Source: Schumannella soli (GTDB lineage Bacteria > Actinomycetota > Actinomycetes > Actinomycetales > Microbacteriaceae). From it: a DNA stretch of 64,000 bases. Where the stretch lies: contig NZ_VHQG01000001.1 of the NCBI RefSeq assembly GCF_006517435.1, positions 679,406-743,405 of the forward strand, given 5' to 3'. Numbering within the stretch: position 1 is the first letter of the stretch; each line of letters begins with the position of its first letter. The position numbers and the translations under genes are program-made. The notes beneath the pieces were generated by a model, which was not told where the DNA came from, did not search any database, and was given only the letters and a program-made list of their open reading frames with translations. Below are positions 1-8,973 of the stretch, in pieces.

Positions 1-312
1 GCTCGCATCGCTCCGGTCGGCGACCCCCGCCAGACGGGTGCAGGCGGAACCGGCGCGACGTCCGCTGCCGACGCGAGCCGCGCATCCACCACCTTGCCGC
101 CGGAGGCCTCCCTGCTGACCGAGCGCGAATCCGAGGTGCTCGGGCACGTCGCCCGGGGGCTGTCGAACGCCGAGATCGCGGCCGAGCTGGTGGTCGGCGA
201 GGCGACGGTGAAGACGCACGTGTCCAACGTGCTGCTCAAGCTCGGCGTACGCGACCGCGTGCAGGCCGTCGTGTGGGCCTACGACTCGGGCTTCGTGGCG
301 CCCTCCGCCTGA
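1..312 (+). CDS. Response regulator, LuxR/NarL family (3' part only)
   Basis: The reading frame is open from the first base of the window, so only the last 103 residues are present and the start and receiver domain lie outside. From about residue 37 it carries a complete LuxR-type helix-turn-helix ([20 protein letters not shown] ... [17 protein letters not shown]), which binds DNA in NarL/FixJ response regulators. The stretch before it is an Ala/Thr-rich linker. An ABC exporter follows 276 bases downstream on the same strand. The other two regulators of this type in the window also sit next to ABC transporters, so control of that exporter is a fair inference. The partner kinase is probably upstream of the window. 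Confidence 0.85.
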   Translation, partial: ARIAPVGDPRQTGAGGTGATSAADASRASTTLPPEASLLTERESEVLGHVARGLSNAEIAAELVVGEATVKTHVSNVLLKLGVRDRVQAVVWAYDSGFVAPSA

Positions 313-576
313 CGCGTCCCGCCCCGTCGCGGCGCAGTCGTGCCGCGCCGCCGCCGACGCCTCCGCGGCGAAGGTGGCCACGAACGCACGCTCGTCCCGG
401 CGTGTCCCGTACATCTCTGGCCACCCACGAAATCCGCCGACGCCGTGTGGCCACGGGCGCGCGCGCACCGCGACCCGCGCCGCGCGCCCACGCCTCCCCC
501 GTGAGGTGGAGAGCGCCGCGGCGCACGTCGCCGAGAGACCCGACCCAGGGCTGAGGCGCGCGGCATCCGACATCCG

Positions 577-589
577 TAGCGTCGGAGCA
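577..589 (+). promoter_or_regulatory. -10 element of a predicted leaderless mRNA
   Basis: TAGCGT at 577-582 is followed by six bases and then ATG at 589, so transcription would begin at or next to the start codon. The hexamer lies in the loop and right arm of a small dyad, TCCGAC (566-571) / GTCGGA (581-586), which could be an operator. No Shine-Dalgarno sequence precedes the ATG. Confidence 0.45.
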
Positions 590-1473
590 TGCTCGAAGTC
601 AGAGGACTCCAGAAGAGATACGGCGCCCGCGCGGTGCTCGACGATGTCGGGTTCGATGTCGTCGAGGGACGCATGACGGGCTTCGTCGGCGGCAACGGCG
701 CCGGCAAGACCACGACGATGCGCATCATCCTGGGGGTGCTGGATGCGGATGCCGGAACCGTCGCGCTCGACGGCGCCCTGCTCGGCGGCGGCGACCGCCG
801 ACGCTTCGGCTACATGCCCGAGGAGCGCGGCCTGTACCCGAAGATGAAGCTCACCGAGCAGCTCGTCTACCTCGCGCGGCTGCACGGCTTCGACGCCGCC
901 GGCGCGAAGCGCAACGCCGACGAGCTGATCGACCAGCTCGGACTCGGCGAGCGCCGCGACGACGAGATCGAGAAGCTCAGCCTCGGCAACCAGCAGCGCG
1001 CGCAGATCGCCGCGGCGCTCGTGCACCGGCCCGAGGTGCTGATCCTCGACGAGCCGTTCTCGGGCCTCGACCCGATCGCCGTCGACACCGTCGTGGGCGT
1101 CCTGAAGGATCGTGCGCTGGCCGGAGTCCCCGTGCTGTTCTCGAGCCACCAGCTCGACATCGTCGAGCGCCTCTGCGACGACCTGGTGATCATCGCCGGT
1201 GGCACGATCCGCGCCTCCGGTTCGACCGCATCCCTGCGCGAGCAGCACTCCGGCCTGCGCTACGAGCTGCTCGGCTCGGCCGACGCGGGCTGGCTGCGCG
1301 AGCAGCCCGGCATCCACGTCGCCGAGTTCGACGCCGGCTTCGCCGTGTTCGACGCCGACAGCGAGGCGGCCGTGCAGGCCGTGCTGCGCGAGGCGGTCAG
1401 CCGCGGCGATGTCCTGACCTTCGCCCGCCAGCAGCGTTCCCTCGCGCAGATCTTCACGGAGGTCATCCAGTGA
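589..1473 (+). CDS. ABC transporter ATP-binding protein (NatA/YhaQ-like exporter)
   Basis: This 294-residue ATPase powers an ABC-2 type exporter whose membrane subunit is the next gene. Walker A is GGNGAGKT at 34-41, the signature is LSLGNQQ at 130-136, Walker B is LILDEP at 151-156 and the switch histidine is in SSH near 187. The Q-loop region reads MPEERGLYP, a form usual in the NatA/DUF4162 group. The C-terminal 90 residues match the DUF4162 tail that follows such ATPases. The stop TGA overlaps the GTG of the permease (GTGA), so the two are translationally coupled. Substrate is unknown; sodium or drug efflux are known roles in the family. Confidence 0.9.
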   Translation: MLEVRGLQKRYGARAVLDDVGFDVVEGRMTGFVGGNGAGKTTTMRIILGVLDADAGTVALDGALLGGGDRRRFGYMPEERGLYPKMKLTEQLVYLARLHGFDAAGAKRNADELIDQLGLGERRDDEIEKLSLGNQQRAQIAAALVHRPEVLILDEPFSGLDPIAVDTVVGVLKDRALAGVPVLFSSHQLDIVERLCDDLVIIAGGTIRASGSTASLREQHSGLRYELLGSADAGWLREQPGIHVAEFDAGFAVFDADSEAAVQAVLREAVSRGDVLTFARQQRSLAQIFTEVIQ

Positions 1474-2609
1474 GCACCGCCACCTCATCCCCCGCCCGCC
1501 CCGGATCCGCCGGCCCCGACCGCGCGCCCGCCTCGCCGAGCCTCGCGCAGGCCGCCGGCCTCGTCGCCGGCCGTGAGATCCGCGCCCGGCTGCGCAGCAA
1601 GGCGTTCCTGATCTCGACCGGCATCCTGCTGCTGCTCGTGCTCGGCGGCATCATCGCCAGCAACCTGATCGGCGCCAACGCGGGCCCGACCAAGGTCGCC
1701 GCGGTGGGCCAGGCGCAGCAGCTGCTCGACGGGCAGAAGGGCCTCGCCGTCACCGACGCCGCCGACCGCGCCGCCGCCGAGAAGCTCGTGAGATCGGGCG
1801 AGGTGGATGCGGCGATCGTGCCCGACGACACCTCCCCGACGAAGCTGACCATCGTCGCGAACGACGAGGCGCCCGGGTCGCTCGTGCAGCAGCTCAGCGT
1901 GACCCCGAAGGTCACGCTGCTCGACCCCGACGCGAAGGACGGCAACCTGCGGTACCTGGTCGCGCTCGCCTTCGGCATCGTCTTCTTCTCCGCCGCGATG
2001 ACCTTCGGGCAGACGATCGCCCAGTCGGTGGTCGAGGAGAAGTCGACGCGCGTGATCGAGATCCTCGTCGCCGCGGTGCCGGCTCGCGCCCTCATGGCGG
2101 GCAAGGTGCTCGGATCGTCGGTGCTGGCCTTCGGGCAGATCGCGCTGATCGCCGCTGCCGGAGTCGTCGGGCTGACCGTGACGGGTCAGACCGAGATCCT
2201 GCAGCTGCTCGGCGCCCCGCTGGTGTGGTTCGTGGTGTTCTTCATCTTCGGATTCGTGCTGCTGGCATCCCTGTTCGCGGCGACCGGCGCGATGGTCTCC
2301 CGCCAGGAGGACATCGGCTCGACCACGACCCCGGTGACGATGCTCGTGATGCTGCCGTACTTCGCGATCGTCTTCTTCAACAGCAACGCGCTCGTCGTGA
2401 GCGTCATGTCGTACGTGCCGTTCTCGGCGGCGATCGGCATGCCGCTGCGGCTGTTCCTCGGCGACGCGCAGTGGTGGGAGCCGCTGATCGCCCTGGTGGT
2501 GCTGATCGCGTCGACGCTCGTGGTGCTCGCGATCGGCTCGCGCATCTACGAGAACTCGCTGCTCAAGCTCGGCGCCCGCGTCGAGTGGAAGGACGCGCTG
2601 CGCAAGTAG
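1470..2609 (+). CDS. ABC-2 type exporter permease (NatB/YhaP-like)
   Basis: This 379-residue membrane protein is the partner of the ATPase just upstream, with which it shares a GTGA overlap. It has a short cytoplasmic tail, one membrane helix near residues 45-65, a roughly 100-residue extracytoplasmic domain (about 70-165), and a cluster of about five helices from residue 165 to the end. That layout, with the VVEEKSTRVIEILVAAVPA motif after the second helix, is typical of NatB/YhaP exporters. A strong hairpin at 2638-2674 follows. The substrate cannot be read from the sequence. Confidence 0.88.
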   Translation: MSTATSSPARPGSAGPDRAPASPSLAQAAGLVAGREIRARLRSKAFLISTGILLLLVLGGIIASNLIGANAGPTKVAAVGQAQQLLDGQKGLAVTDAADRAAAEKLVRSGEVDAAIVPDDTSPTKLTIVANDEAPGSLVQQLSVTPKVTLLDPDAKDGNLRYLVALAFGIVFFSAAMTFGQTIAQSVVEEKSTRVIEILVAAVPARALMAGKVLGSSVLAFGQIALIAAAGVVGLTVTGQTEILQLLGAPLVWFVVFFIFGFVLLASLFAATGAMVSRQEDIGSTTTPVTMLVMLPYFAIVFFNSNALVVSVMSYVPFSAAIGMPLRLFLGDAQWWEPLIALVVLIASTLVVLAIGSRIYENSLLKLGARVEWKDALRK

Positions 2610-2637
2610 GTCTGAAACCACAGGTGATCTGAACAGC

Positions 2638-2674
2638 AGGTGGATGCGCGCTCGCGACGGAGGCGCATCCACCT
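2638..2674 (+). terminator. Hairpin after the ABC exporter operon
   Basis: A perfect 12-bp inverted repeat, AGGTGGATGCGC (2638-2649) and GCGCATCCACCT (2663-2674), encloses a 13-base loop 29 bases after the permease stop. There is no U-tract, which is common for actinobacterial terminators. The last base of the right arm is the first base of the next gene's -10 hexamer. Confidence 0.6.
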
Positions 2675-2685
2675 ATGTTCGTGGG

Positions 2686-3090
2686 GTGCCCGACTCCTCG
2701 CCGCTGCTCTCACTCGCCTCGACGCCGTTCGTCGCGCTGACGACCTTCCGCCGCAACGGCGAGGGCGTGTCGACGCCGGTGTGGATCGCCCGCGACGGGG
2801 ATGCGCTGGTCGTCATCACGCCGCTCGGCACCGGCAAGCTCAAGCGGCTGAAGAACGACGGCCGGGTCACGGTGCAGCCGTGCGGGCGTCGGGGCACGGT
2901 CAAGTCGGATTCCCCGCTGGTCGAGGCCCGGGCGACCGTCAGCTCGGACGCCGCCGACGTCGAGCGCGCGACCGCCGCGGTGCGCGCGAAGTACGGCGCC
3001 GAGTACCACGTGATCATGTTCCTCGAACGGCTCTTCGCGCGCGGACTCGGCGCGAACAAGCCGCGCGCCGTCATCCGAATCACCGCCTGA
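2686..3090 (+). CDS. PPOX-class F420-dependent oxidoreductase, Rv2061-like
   Basis: This small flavin/deazaflavin split-barrel protein has 134 residues from GTG 2686. The N-terminal half (FVALTTFRRNGEGVSTPVW, then GTGKLKRLKNDGRVTVQPCG) matches the Rv2061 group of pyridoxamine-phosphate-oxidase-fold enzymes, which are predicted to use coenzyme F420. I chose GTG 2686 over the upstream in-frame ATG because TATGTT at 2674-2679 sits six bases before it, the leaderless pattern repeated across this window. The reaction is not known. It stands alone between the ABC operon and threonine aldolase. Confidence 0.8.
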   Translation: MPDSSPLLSLASTPFVALTTFRRNGEGVSTPVWIARDGDALVVITPLGTGKLKRLKNDGRVTVQPCGRRGTVKSDSPLVEARATVSSDAADVERATAAVRAKYGAEYHVIMFLERLFARGLGANKPRAVIRITA

Positions 3091-3252
3091 CCGCGGCCCC
3101 TGTCCCGCCGACTGATCCGCCCCCGCTGCGACGCGCACGGATGCCGGCCACCGTCGCCGCGAAGCGATATTGCGTCCTGACCTCGGCTCTCACCGGTTTC
3201 CGTGCACGCCGCACACGATGCCGCCGCGCCCTCCGATGCCAGGATGGAGCCC

Positions 3253-4344
3253 GTGACCGAGCGCCTGCATGACCCCGACTACCGCGGATTCGCCAGCGAC
3301 AACTACGCGGGCATCCACCCCGAGGTGCTGGCGGCCATCGCCGCCGCCAACGAGGGCCACCAGGTCGCCTACGGCGAAGACGTCTACACCGAGCGTCTCG
3401 GCGAGGTCATCCGCCGCGAGTTCGGCGCCGAGGCCGAGGTCTTCCCGGTGTTCAACGGCACCGGCGCGAACGTCGTGTCGCTCAAGGCGATCCTGCCGCC
3501 GTGGGGCGCCGTGATCGGCACGGCGAACGCGCACATCCACACCGACGAGGGCGGCGCACCCGAGCGCGTCGCCGGCGTGAAGATCTACCCCGTTCCCGTT
3601 CCGCACGGCAAGCTCACCCCCGAGCTCATCGCGACCGAGGCGTGGGGATGGGGCGACGAGCACCGCGCCCAGCCGCTCGCCGTCAGCATCACCCAGTCGA
3701 CCGAGCTCGGCACCGTCTACACGCCCGACGAGGTGCGCGCGGTCGCCGACTACGCCCACGGCAACGGCATGGCCGTGCACATGGACGGCGCGCGGCTCTG
3801 GAACGCGGCCGCCGCCCTGGGCGTTCCGTTCCGCGAGTTCACGAGCGAAGCCGGTGTCGACATCCTCAGCCTCGGCGGCACCAAGAACGGCGTGCTCGGC
3901 GTCGAGGCGATCGTGCTGATCGACCCGCAGGCCGGCACCGGACTGAAGTACCTGCGCAAGCTGTCGATGCAGCTCAGCAGCAAGATGCGCTTCGCGAGCG
4001 CGCAGCTGCTGGCGCTGTTCGAGGATGCCGGCGACGGCTCCGGCGACTCGCTCGGCATCCGCTCGGCGAAGCACGCGAACGCGATGGCGGCGCTGCTGCG
4101 CTCGAAGCTGGATGCGGGGGTCACCGACGGCTCGATCCAGGGTCTCGGCTTCAGCCAGGAGACCCAGGCGAACGCCGTGTTCGCCGAGCTCGACGGCGCA
4201 TCCGCCGACCGCATCCGCGAGAAGGTGCGCTTCTACGACTGGAACCGCGACCTCGGTCAGGTGCGCTGGATGACCGCCTGGGACACCACGGAGGCCGACG
4301 TCGACCGCTTCGTCGCGGCGGTGCGCGAGGAGCTCGGGCGGTAG
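3253..4344 (+). CDS. ltaE: Low-specificity threonine aldolase
   Basis: This is a PLP-dependent fold-type I enzyme that cleaves L-threonine or L-allo-threonine to glycine and acetaldehyde. The N-terminus (DPDYRGFASDNYAGIHPEVL) and the motifs NGTGAN, HIHTDEGGAPE, VHMDGARLWNAA and the PLP-lysine region LGGTKNG, with the lysine near 213, are those of the family. Length from the chosen start is 363 residues, slightly above usual. GTG 3253 is preferred because GGATGGAG lies just upstream; ATG 3244 is an alternative that adds three residues. Physiological role is probably glycine supply or threonine breakdown. Confidence 0.9.
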   Translation: MTERLHDPDYRGFASDNYAGIHPEVLAAIAAANEGHQVAYGEDVYTERLGEVIRREFGAEAEVFPVFNGTGANVVSLKAILPPWGAVIGTANAHIHTDEGGAPERVAGVKIYPVPVPHGKLTPELIATEAWGWGDEHRAQPLAVSITQSTELGTVYTPDEVRAVADYAHGNGMAVHMDGARLWNAAAALGVPFREFTSEAGVDILSLGGTKNGVLGVEAIVLIDPQAGTGLKYLRKLSMQLSSKMRFASAQLLALFEDAGDGSGDSLGIRSAKHANAMAALLRSKLDAGVTDGSIQGLGFSQETQANAVFAELDGASADRIREKVRFYDWNRDLGQVRWMTAWDTTEADVDRFVAAVREELGR

Positions 4345-4547
4345 GACGGCGGTCCCCGAACCTGCGCGGCCGGAGCGGCTGCCGGGCGGTCGCGCGGCGG
4401 GATCATCCTGCGGGCCCGCGGCGTCATCCTGCGAGCTGACGTGCGCCGGGCGCGGGTCCGCTGGGATCGGGGCATGACCCCGACGATTCGCGCGACCTCC
4501 GCGAGGCGCGCGGCAAGCTCCATCCGCACGACTCCGCCGGCGCGCGC

Positions 4548-5183
4548 ATGAGCTGCGAGATCCCGGCGATGCCGGTGCTCGTGCCGCTCGCGGCGATCGT
4601 GTTCGCGCTGCTGCTCTGGAGGCTGCGGCGCCACGGTGCGCTGACCGTTCCGCGTGTCGTGCTCGCCGCCGCGCTCGTCGTCTACGGCGCCGGCGTGCTG
4701 CGCTCGACGCTGCTGCCGGCCGACATCCTCATCGGATCGGCCCGCGACGATCTCGCGCCGCTCTCGGTGCTCGTGAACCTCGTGCCGCTCATCGACGTGC
4801 CGGCCGATCCGAGCGGGATGCTGCTCAACGTCCTGATGTTCGCGCCGGCGGGCGTGCTGCTGCCGCTCGTGCTGCGGCGCCCGACCGCGGCACGCGTCAT
4901 CGTCGTCGCCCTCGCCCTGAGCCTCGGCATCGAGCTGACGCAGCTGCTCGGCGACGTCACGATCAGCACCGGCCGCATCTTCGAGCTCGACGACCTGATC
5001 GGCAACACGGCGGGTGCGGCGCTCGGCTTCGCCGCGTTCCGGCTCGCGACGCGCGTGCCCGCGATCGGGCGGATGGCGACGGCGCTGGCCTGGCCGAACC
5101 CTGCGGCGGCGACGCCCGCTGGCCGGCCGGCTTCCGCGTCGGCATCCGCGCCCGCATCCGCGCCGACCCGAACCGACGAATGA
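4548..5183 (+). CDS. VanZ-like membrane protein
   Basis: This 211-residue protein has about five membrane helices and the VanZ-like core: a helix ending LRSTLLP, then NLVPLID, a helix with LLNVLMFAPAGVLLPL, and the acidic helix SLGIELTQLLG...RIFELDDLIGNTAGAALG. VanZ gives low-level teicoplanin resistance in enterococci; most family members, including this one, have no demonstrated function. The last 35 residues are an Ala/Pro/Ser-rich tail and probably cytoplasmic. ATG 4569 is a possible later start. The gene is convergent with ansP, separated by a palindromic terminator. Confidence 0.75.
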   Translation: MSCEIPAMPVLVPLAAIVFALLLWRLRRHGALTVPRVVLAAALVVYGAGVLRSTLLPADILIGSARDDLAPLSVLVNLVPLIDVPADPSGMLLNVLMFAPAGVLLPLVLRRPTAARVIVVALALSLGIELTQLLGDVTISTGRIFELDDLIGNTAGAALGFAAFRLATRVPAIGRMATALAWPNPAAATPAGRPASASASAPASAPTRTDE

Positions 5184-5184
5184 C

Positions 5185-5216
5185 GAGGGACCCGGGTCGA
5201 TCGACCCGGGCCCCTC
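5185..5216. terminator. Bidirectional terminator between vanZ-like gene and ansP
   Basis: A 32-base dyad spans 5185-5216: a perfect 20-base core (CCCGGGTCGATCGACCCGGG, 5191-5210) flanked by GAGGGA and CCCCTC with one mismatch. It begins two bases after the VanZ-like stop and lies 34 bases beyond the ansP stop on the other strand, so it can serve both genes. Confidence 0.7.
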
Positions 5217-5223
5217 ACCTGCT

Positions 5224-5239
5224 TCGCCGCGCGATCCTG
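5224..5239. repeat. Partial copy of the GGATCGC palindromic repeat
   Basis: TCGCCGCGCGATCCTG just downstream of ansP matches the right half of the palindromes at 12509-12529 and 25885-25905. The left half is missing, so it cannot form the same hairpin and looks like a decayed copy. Confidence 0.4.
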
Positions 5240-5249
5240 CCGGAGATCG

Positions 5250-6932
5250 TCAGCGCCGGTCGCGCGTGGCGTCGAAGTTCGGGCGATCGGCTTTCACCGA
5301 GAACGCGCCCGTGTAGCCCTCGCGGATCCGCGCGGCCTCCATGATGCGCTTGCGCTGCAGGAACCAGCCGAGGATCAGCAGCGGGATGAGCACCACGAGC
5401 GAGGCGAGAACCCATCGGCCGGACTCGCTGAACGCCTCGCTGATCAGCACGAATGCGAGGAACGCCAGCGTCAGGTAGGCCGTGAACGGCGCCCCGAACA
5501 GGCGGAAGTGCGGACGGGTCGCCTTGCCCTGCTTCGCCCATCTCTGCAGCTGGATCTGGCAGATCATGATCGTCGCCCATCCGCCGATGATGCCGAGCGC
5601 GGCCACGTCGAGCACGACCTTGAACGCCTCGCTCGCGCCCAGCCAGGCGTTGAGGCCGATGCCGAGCAGAGCGATCCCCGCGGTCAGCAGGATGCCGCCG
5701 TAGGGCACGCCGGACTTGTTCATCACGCCGGTGAACTTCGGCGCCGAGCCATTCGCCGACATCGAGCGCAGGATGCGTCCGGTCGAGTAGAGCCCCGCGT
5801 TGAGGCTCGACAGGGCGGCCGTCAGCACGACGAAGTTCATGATCGAGGCGATCGTGGCGCTGAGCTCCGGCCCGCCGACGTGCGAGAAGAACGTGACGAA
5901 CGGCGAGGTGTCCTTGTCGTACTCGGTGAACGGGAGCAGCAGCGAGAGCAGCAGCACCGAGCCGACGTAGAAGATCGCGATGCGCACGATGACCGTGTTG
6001 ACGGCCTTCGGCATGACCTTCGCCGGCTCCTTCGTCTCACCCGCGGCCGTGCCGACGAGCTCGATCGCGGCGTAGGCGAAGACGACGCCGGTGATGGCGA
6101 GCACTCCCGGGATCGCGCCGAGCGGGAAGAAGCCGCCGTTCTCGGTGATCACGCTGATGCCGGTCGGGCCGACATCCGTCTTGCCGACGAAGATGAGGAA
6201 CACGATGCCGACCACGAGGAAGGCGACGAGCGCTGTGACCTTGATGAGCGCGAACCAGAACTCCATCTCGCCGAAGACCTTCACCGAGACGAGGTTGAGT
6301 CCGAGCACGAGCGCGAGCGCGACGAGCGAGGTGACCCAGGTCGGCAGGTCGTGCAGGAAGGGCACGTACTTGCCCCAGAACTGCACGTAGAGAGCCACCG
6401 CGGTGACGTCGACGATGGCCGTCGTCGCCCAGTTGAGGAAGTAGAGCCAGCCGGCGCCGTAGGCGATCTTCTCGCCGAAGAACTCGCGGGCGTAGCTGAC
6501 GAACGAACCCGACGAGGGGCGGTGCAGCACGAGCTCGCCGAGCGCGCGCAGGATGAGGAACGCGAAGAAGCCGCAGATCAGGTAGACGATCGCGAGCGCG
6601 GGGCCGGCGTCGTGCAGACGACCTCCCGCGCCGAGGAAGAGCCCGGTGCCGATCGCGCCGCCGATGGCGATCATCTGGATCTGCCGGGGCTTGAGCGACT
6701 TGTGGTAGCCCGCGTCCTCGCCGTCGAACTCGTGCTCGGCGTGACCGCGGTCGCCCGTCGTCTCTCGCTCGTTCTCGAGGCGGTCGGCGAGGTCGGCGAC
6801 CTCCACGTCACGATGCCGCTCGGGGCTCGGCGTGGTCGCCGGGCTGGGGGCGGCACCGGGAGCGCCGTTCGGGGTTCCGCTCGCTCCGGCGCCGTTTCCG
6901 GGCGCGCCAGAGCCTCCGTCTTCGTCGGTCAC
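5250..6932 (-). CDS. ansP: L-asparagine permease, APC superfamily
   Basis: This 560-residue inner-membrane transporter of the amino acid transporter family brings L-asparagine in with protons. From about residue 80 it follows the AnsP pattern closely: [20 protein letters not shown] in helix 1, [31 protein letters not shown]-type helix 6, the [18 protein letters not shown] loop and [19 protein letters not shown]. Twelve membrane helices are expected. The first 80 residues form an unusually long Gly/Ala/Pro-rich cytoplasmic tail. The start is GTG 6932, preceded by AGAGAGG. Substrate is inferred from family similarity to E. coli AnsP; other amides or amino acids are possible. Confidence 0.85.
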   Translation of the reverse strand: MTDEDGGSGAPGNGAGASGTPNGAPGAAPSPATTPSPERHRDVEVADLADRLENERETTGDRGHAEHEFDGEDAGYHKSLKPRQIQMIAIGGAIGTGLFLGAGGRLHDAGPALAIVYLICGFFAFLILRALGELVLHRPSSGSFVSYAREFFGEKIAYGAGWLYFLNWATTAIVDVTAVALYVQFWGKYVPFLHDLPTWVTSLVALALVLGLNLVSVKVFGEMEFWFALIKVTALVAFLVVGIVFLIFVGKTDVGPTGISVITENGGFFPLGAIPGVLAITGVVFAYAAIELVGTAAGETKEPAKVMPKAVNTVIVRIAIFYVGSVLLLSLLLPFTEYDKDTSPFVTFFSHVGGPELSATIASIMNFVVLTAALSSLNAGLYSTGRILRSMSANGSAPKFTGVMNKSGVPYGGILLTAGIALLGIGLNAWLGASEAFKVVLDVAALGIIGGWATIMICQIQLQRWAKQGKATRPHFRLFGAPFTAYLTLAFLAFVLISEAFSESGRWVLASLVVLIPLLILGWFLQRKRIMEAARIREGYTGAFSVKADRPNFDATRDRR

Positions 6933-7075
6933 GCGGGGTCCTCTCTGCAGGGATGGGCCCGCCGGGGGACGGGCCGTTCGGAGCTTCGGGTGAGCCGTGA
7001 AGACACGTTAGACCCGCGGATGCGCCGCGCGCGATTCCCGCAGGCCCGGCGCACGGGCGACCCGAGGGTGAAGTG

Positions 7076-8110
7076 TCAGACGTCGGAGAGCAGGGCGTCG
7101 ACCGCGGAGGGCGCGAGGGAGGGGTTGCGGGCGCCGCGCACGGTGACCGCGAGCGCCGCCGCCGCGGTCGCGCGACGTGCGGCGGCGGTGAGGGCCGCGA
7201 GGTCGAGGGATGCGGCACCGCGGTCGGGGGCTGCCGACGCGGACGCGAGCCCCGCCGCCAGCACCCCCAGGAAGGCGTCGCCGGCGCCGACGGTGTCGAC
7301 CGCATCCACCTCGAACGCCGGCAGGTGGACGGTCTCACCCCCGGCCCGGAGCAGCACGCCGTCGGAGCCGAGCGTGACCACCACCGCGCGGGAGGAGAGC
7401 TCCGCCGTCGCCAGCGCGGCCTCGACGGCGGCGCGATCGGCGAGTTCGACAGTGCCAGGGGCGCCGAGCAGCTCGCCCAGCTCCCCCTGGTTCACGACGA
7501 GCACGTCGACGCGGGCGAGCAGCTCGGCTGTGACGGGTCGCCACGGCGAGGGGTTCAGCACCACGAGCGAGCGTCCCGCCCAGCGGTCGACCGCGGCCTC
7601 GACGACGGCGTCCGGCACCTCGTGCTGCAGGGCGACCACGCGCGGGGCGGCCGCCGCCGGCTCGTCGAGCGCGCGCACGTGATCCGCCGAGAGCAACGCG
7701 TTCGCGCCGGGTGCGATCACGATGGCGTTATCGCCCGGAGTCACGAGCAGCACGGCCGTCCCGGTGAGGGCGTCGGGGATGCGCACGAGCGTCGCGAGGT
7801 CGACACCCGCATCCACCAGGTCGGCGAGAGCCGTGTCGGCGTCGGACCCGACGGCCGCGAGTAGGGCCGTGCGCGCGCCGAGCTGCGCGGCGGCGAGCGC
7901 CTGGTTCGCGCCCTTGCCGCCGCCGCTGCGCCGCACGTCGCGGCTCTCGATCGTCTCGCCGTCGCGCGGAAGCCGGTCGAGCACGAACCCGGTGTCGAGG
8001 TTGACCGAGCCGACCACGAGCACGTCGAGCGGGCCGGATGCGGCGGTCGCGCTGGGCTCGGCGCCGGGCTGAGCGGCGGCAGCGGGCTGAGCGGCAACGG
8101 CGTCGGTCAT
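7076..8110 (-). CDS. rbsK: Ribokinase, PfkB family
   Basis: This 344-residue sugar kinase would phosphorylate D-ribose to ribose 5-phosphate with ATP. It carries GSVNLD near 34-39, the N-terminal PfkB motif GGGKGANQA at 63-71, the oxyanion/ATP motif TLGSDG near 246-251 and GAGDAF at 275-280 with the catalytic Asp near 278. About 25 Ala-rich residues precede the fold. No ribose transporter is beside it, so the sugar could also be a nucleoside-derived pentose or a related substrate. It is tandem with the tetR-like gene, 69 bases apart, but probably not co-regulated. Confidence 0.85.
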   Translation of the reverse strand: MTDAVAAQPAAAAQPGAEPSATAASGPLDVLVVGSVNLDTGFVLDRLPRDGETIESRDVRRSGGGKGANQALAAAQLGARTALLAAVGSDADTALADLVDAGVDLATLVRIPDALTGTAVLLVTPGDNAIVIAPGANALLSADHVRALDEPAAAAPRVVALQHEVPDAVVEAAVDRWAGRSLVVLNPSPWRPVTAELLARVDVLVVNQGELGELLGAPGTVELADRAAVEAALATAELSSRAVVVTLGSDGVLLRAGGETVHLPAFEVDAVDTVGAGDAFLGVLAAGLASASAAPDRGAASLDLAALTAAARRATAAAALAVTVRGARNPSLAPSAVDALLSDV

Positions 8111-8179
8111 GTGCTCACTGTGGCACGCGCGGCGTACGGCTCCGAGATCGAGTCACGTACAGCTGTCTGCATCGCCGCC

Positions 8180-8836
8180 TCAGCCGCGCGCCGGCACGCC
8201 CTCGGCGATCGCGGCGAAGAGCTCCTCGATTCGGGCGCGGTGGTCGGCGGCGATCGCCTCCGTCTCGCGCTCCGTCGCGATCGCGAAACCGTCCGGCCCG
8301 GTGTGCAGGTCGGCCGCGAGCAGTCGCTGCGCCGTGCCGACCATGACGGTCGCGTAGCCCTGCAGCACGAAGGCGGCGAGCAGCACCGCATCCCCCTCGA
8401 AGCGCGCGTCGGCGGCGAGCTCGGCGGCGAGCAGCGCCTGCAGTCCGGCGGCGATCTCGAGCGCGCGGGCCTGCAGGGCGGGCGAGCCGGCGACCGTTCG
8501 GTAGAACCCGGGCGATCCGTGGGCGAGGCCCGACAGCGGGGCCCGTGTGTCGGCGATCTCGAGCAGCGCATCCCGCAGCGCCGCGACGGCCGCGACTCCG
8601 TCGGGGCGCTCGCGCAGGGCGTCGCGCAGCAGCTCTTCGGCGTCGACCGTGCGGTCGAAGAAGAGGTCCTCCTTGCGCGGGAAGTGCTTGAACACCGTCA
8701 CGCTCGACACCCCGGCCGCGCGGGCGATCTCGGCGACCGTCACATCGTCGAAGCCGCGCTCGGCGAACAGCGGGGATGCCGCCTCGGCGATCTTCACGCG
8801 CGTCTGCGGTCCGCCGCGGGGTGCGGTTCTGGGCAT
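8180..8836 (-). CDS. TetR-family transcriptional regulator
   Basis: This is a 218-residue repressor. The N-terminal helix-turn-helix runs about residues 12-60 (RVKIAEAASPLFAERGFDDV ... VSSVTVFKHFPRKEDLF) and is followed by an all-helical ligand domain. ATG 8836 is chosen because GAGGAG precedes it and because the HTH then begins at the normal distance; the frame stays open upstream. It is divergent from an MFS drug exporter, the classical arrangement of a TetR repressor with the pump it controls. The ligand is unknown. Confidence 0.88.
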   Translation of the reverse strand: MPRTAPRGGPQTRVKIAEAASPLFAERGFDDVTVAEIARAAGVSSVTVFKHFPRKEDLFFDRTVDAEELLRDALRERPDGVAAVAALRDALLEIADTRAPLSGLAHGSPGFYRTVAGSPALQARALEIAAGLQALLAAELAADARFEGDAVLLAAFVLQGYATVMVGTAQRLLAADLHTGPDGFAIATERETEAIAADHRARIEELFAAIAEGVPARG

Positions 8837-8938
8837 CCGGGGCTCCTCGCTCTCCCCCGCCGGAACGGGATGCGTCGTCAGAAAGCCCCGCGGATCGGGA
8901 CGAGCGAGCGGATGCGCACGACGGGATCGCCGAATAGC

Positions 8939-8971
8939 TTGACTCACTATGCTTACTGACTTAACTTAGTG
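8939..8971 (+). promoter_or_regulatory. MFS promoter overlapped by a TetR-type dyad
   Basis: TTGACT (8939-8944), 17 bases, TAACTT (8962-8967), six bases, then ATG 8974: a promoter predicted to yield a leaderless mRNA. An imperfect 27-base dyad with ends CACTA (8945-8949) and TAGTG (8967-8971) and inner TTA/TAA lies across the spacer and -10. This is where a repressor from the divergent tetR-like gene would block transcription. The region is strikingly AT-rich for this genome. Confidence 0.5.
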
Positions 8972-8973
8972 GC

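Noticed and set aside
373-425. Inverted repeat GGTGGCCA / TGGCCACC upstream of the first ABC operon
   Set aside because: The eight-base arms are 37 bases apart with no promoter hexamer in phase; chance is likely in such GC-rich sequence.
5508-7682. A 724-codon open frame antisense to ansP and ribokinase
   Set aside because: Its translation is an Arg/Glu/Asp/His-rich low-complexity string without any domain, and the opposite strand encodes two clear enzymes. Long shadow frames are expected at this GC content.
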